Under the pieces are notes generated by a model, which saw only the letters and a program-made list of their open reading frames with translations, had not been told where the DNA came from and did not search any database. DNA of 15,593 nt from NCBI GenBank assembly GCA_005789925.1, contig SXWG01000004.1, forward strand, positions 1-15,593, read 5' to 3'. Origin of the DNA: Actinomycetota bacterium (lineage in GTDB: Bacteria; Actinomycetota; Acidimicrobiia; Acidimicrobiales; Ilumatobacteraceae). The position numbers and the translations under genes are program-made. Below, in pieces: positions 14,376 to 15,593 of this stretch. Numbering within the stretch: the first letter of the stretch is position 1; each line of letters begins with the position of its first letter.

Positions 14376-14603
14376 TTATGAGACCTGCACCACTGCAGTG
14401 ACGCCGTCGATTCGATCTTTCATGATGCGCTCAATTCCGGCTTTCATGGTCTGGTCGGATGCAGGGCACGTCGTGCAGGCTCCGACCAACTCGACAGACA
14501 CGACTCCGGTTGATTCGTCGACGTCGCGGAGAACGATGTCTCCACCGTCGGCTTGTAATGCCGGACGAATGACCTCGATTGTCTCTTCAACCTGCGTACG
14601 CAT
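14376..14603 (-). CDS. NifU-like C-terminal domain (Fe-S scaffold) protein
   Basis: This short 75-residue protein consists only of the NifU C-terminal domain. It begins MRTQVEETIEVIRPALQADGGDI and carries the GACTTCPAS motif with the CxxC pair (C43, C46) that holds an Fe-S cluster, then MKAGIERIMKDRIDGVTAV. Stand-alone Nfu-type proteins pass Fe-S clusters to target enzymes. The ATG at 14603 was chosen because the family homology starts there; an open frame upstream reads as unrelated sequence. It is the first gene of the run to azlD and immediately abuts meaB. A desulfurase lies about 5 kb away on the same strand but is not in this operon. Confidence 0.92.
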   Translation of the reverse strand: MRTQVEETIEVIRPALQADGGDIVLRDVDESTGVVSVELVGACTTCPASDQTMKAGIERIMKDRIDGVTAVVQVS

Positions 14604-14673
14604 TGACACAATGCTCAAATGTACCGGTACGGGACTACTCTTTCGAATTGTGTCGACCCGTCTGTACCTGAGC
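14604..14673. promoter_or_regulatory. Divergent promoter region with a perfect 10-base palindrome
   Basis: This 70-base gap separates the NifU-domain operon from the tiny plus-strand membrane protein. It contains GTACCGGTAC (14621-14630), a perfect dyad. A TTGACA hexamer occurs at 14603-14608 on the plus strand, but the TACTCT after it (14636-14641) is 27 bases away, too far for a standard promoter. The region must carry the promoter of the five-gene operon. Confidence 0.35.
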
Positions 14674-14832
14674 GTGTTGGCACACCAAGGTGGTTGGGAC
14701 GAATTGCTCTTCGTGGCCAGCCCGATTGTGTTGATCATTGGTCTGCTTGCTGTGGCAAACAAGCGCGCAAAAGCCGTTCAGCGGGAGCGTGAAGCTTCGT
14801 CTTCGAGCAACGAGGTCAGTCAACCCGATTGA
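14674..14832 (+). CDS. Small single-pass membrane protein of unknown function
   Basis: This 52-residue product comes from GTG. The N-terminus MLAHQGGWDE precedes one hydrophobic helix (about residues 11-28, LLFVASPIVLIIGLLAVA). A basic NKRAKAVQRE stretch, typical of a cytoplasmic stop, and a Ser-rich end follow, so the short N-terminus probably faces out. The pattern HQGGWDE-helix-NKRAK looks like a small protein I have seen in acidimicrobial genomes, but the function is unknown. An in-frame ATG at 14611 would add 21 residues with no similar look and would remove the gap needed for promoters, so I prefer GTG; there is no strong RBS for either. The last 17 bases overlap the 3' end of murA on the other strand. 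Confidence 0.6.
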   Translation: MLAHQGGWDELLFVASPIVLIIGLLAVANKRAKAVQREREASSSSNEVSQPD

Positions 14833-15593
14833 TGCTGCCGCCGAGGCCAGCCAGGCGACCGACCAAGTCGTCATAACCACGATCAATGTGGTGGACATCC
14901 TGAATTTCGGTCATGCCCTGTGCCGCAAGTCCGGCGACCACGAGCGCAGCACCTGCCCGAATGTCGGGGGCCACCACCGTGGCCCCGACCAAATGGTCAC
15001 GTCCTCGAACGACGGCATGATGACCGTCCACGGAAATGTCGGCACCTAATTTCCGCAATTCCTCGATGTATCGAAATCGACCGGGATACAAATTCTCAGT
15101 GACGATGCCTGTACCGTCCGCCGTTGCGAGCATCGCGACGAGAAGAGGCTTGTAGTCGGTGGCGATACCCGGATACGGAAGAGTCGCGACATCGACCGCC
15201 GACAATCGTTGATGACACGCCACTTTCAACCCGCCGTCAATCGGAAGAATCGACATTCCCATGTCGGCATATCTCGTCAGCAGCATCTCCATGTGACCAG
15301 GAACAGCACGATTCACTTCGATGTCACCGCCACACATGGCCACCGCTGCGATGTACGTTGCCGCCTGCACACGATCGCTCACGACGTCATGCACACATGA
15401 CTGCATCGATTCAGGCTTCACTCCGCGTATCACCAGAGTCGAGGTTCCGACCCCGTCGATGTGGGCGCCCATCGAACGCAGCATCGCGCAGAGGTCACCG
15501 ATTTCTGGCTCGCGCGCAGCGTTGGAAATCGTCGTCACACCATCGGCGACGACCGCTGCCATCAGGATGTTCTCAGTCGCGCCGACACTCGGA
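14816..15593 (-). CDS. murA: UDP-N-acetylglucosamine 1-carboxyvinyltransferase MurA, C-terminal part (cut by window edge)
   Basis: MurA transfers enolpyruvate to UDP-GlcNAc, the first committed step of peptidoglycan synthesis in the cytoplasm. About 258 residues of the C-terminal part lie in the window; the start is beyond the right edge. It opens with PSVGATENILMAAVVADGVT and NAAREPEIGDL, a MurA signature. GIATDYKPL carries the conserved TD (the E. coli D305 equivalent), then LYPGRFRYIEELRKLGADI, DIRAGAALVVAGLAAQGMTE and HHIDRGYDDL follow in normal order, so the C-terminal half is intact. The fosfomycin-target cysteine region (E. coli C115) lies outside the window. The 3' end overlaps the tiny plus-strand gene by 17 bases with no terminator between. 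Confidence 0.97.
   Translation of the reverse strand, partial: PSVGATENILMAAVVADGVTTISNAAREPEIGDLCAMLRSMGAHIDGVGTSTLVIRGVKPESMQSCVHDVVSDRVQAATYIAAVAMCGGDIEVNRAVPGHMEMLLTRYADMGMSILPIDGGLKVACHQRLSAVDVATLPYPGIATDYKPLLVAMLATADGTGIVTENLYPGRFRYIEELRKLGADISVDGHHAVVRGRDHLVGATVVAPDIRAGAALVVAGLAAQGMTEIQDVHHIDRGYDDLVGRLAGLGGSINRVD

Noticed and set aside
13969..14610. Long 5' extension of the tiny plus-strand membrane protein frame.
   Set aside because: It runs antisense through MeaB and the Nfu gene and has no homology-like pattern; only the last 52 codons look like a protein.
14603..14641. TTGACA plus TACTCT as a plus-strand promoter.
   Set aside because: The spacing is 27 bases, too long for a standard sigma-70 promoter.
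14604..14762. Upstream start for the NifU-domain protein.
   Set aside because: It would overlap the opposite small gene and adds non-homologous sequence; the family starts at MRTQVEETIEVIRP.
1..15593. Mobile element, CRISPR, phage, toxin-antitoxin or defence island.
   Set aside because: No transposase, integrase, direct-repeat array, tRNA or defence-type gene is seen, and all genes look like core chromosomal genes packed with almost no gaps.

Overview
The window is ordinary, very compact chromosomal DNA from a high-GC actinobacterium, most likely of the Acidimicrobiia (Ilumatobacter-like). Three things support this. A PASTA-repeat Ser/Thr kinase-type protein sits beside a cysteine desulfurase / mnmA / MetE-like / ligA neighbourhood that I recall from mycobacteria and other actinobacteria. 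MeaB, MurA and AzlCD look actinobacterial. Several small membrane proteins look acidimicrobial. The lineage is an inference from protein style, not from a marker gene. I see no insertion sequence, phage gene, CRISPR array, tRNA or rRNA. By my start choices only about 350 of 15,593 bases lie outside genes, and many neighbours overlap by 4 bases.

Layout, left to right. (1) At 1-2345, on the minus strand, a 702-residue PASTA-repeat kinase homologue that has lost most catalytic residues is followed by the first 78 codons of an MFS-type transporter cut by the window edge. A small membrane-anchored extracytoplasmic protein is divergent from it (2417-2896). (2) At 2913-6140, on the minus strand, a MetE-like zinc methyltransferase-fold protein precedes NAD-dependent DNA ligase. 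(3) A plus-strand membrane protein of unknown function (6230-7105) interrupts the conserved cluster. (4) At 7095-9331, on the minus strand, cysteine desulfurase and MnmA overlap by ATGA; together they form the sulfur route to 2-thiouridine in tRNA. (5) At 9386-11615, on the plus strand, come a SAM methyltransferase, galT and a SRPBCC protein. A strong hairpin lies at the methyltransferase stop codon. (6) At 11612-14603, on the minus strand, a tight five-gene operon runs nifU-domain protein, meaB, enoyl-CoA hydratase, azlC, azlD. (7) At 14674-14832, on the plus strand, is a tiny membrane protein. It overlaps tail-to-tail with murA, which runs off the right edge.

The genes fall into three functional themes: sulfur transfer to tRNA (desulfurase, MnmA, perhaps the NifU-domain protein); methylmalonyl-CoA or branched-chain acyl-CoA metabolism with branched-chain amino acid export (MeaB, hydratase, AzlCD); and envelope and DNA upkeep (PASTA protein, MurA, LigA). 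I find no clear new defence or mobile system. The most interesting items are the PASTA pseudokinase, the MetE-like protein inside the conserved tRNA-thiolation neighbourhood, the MeaB-hydratase-AzlCD operon, and hairpins or palindromes in the few intergenic gaps.
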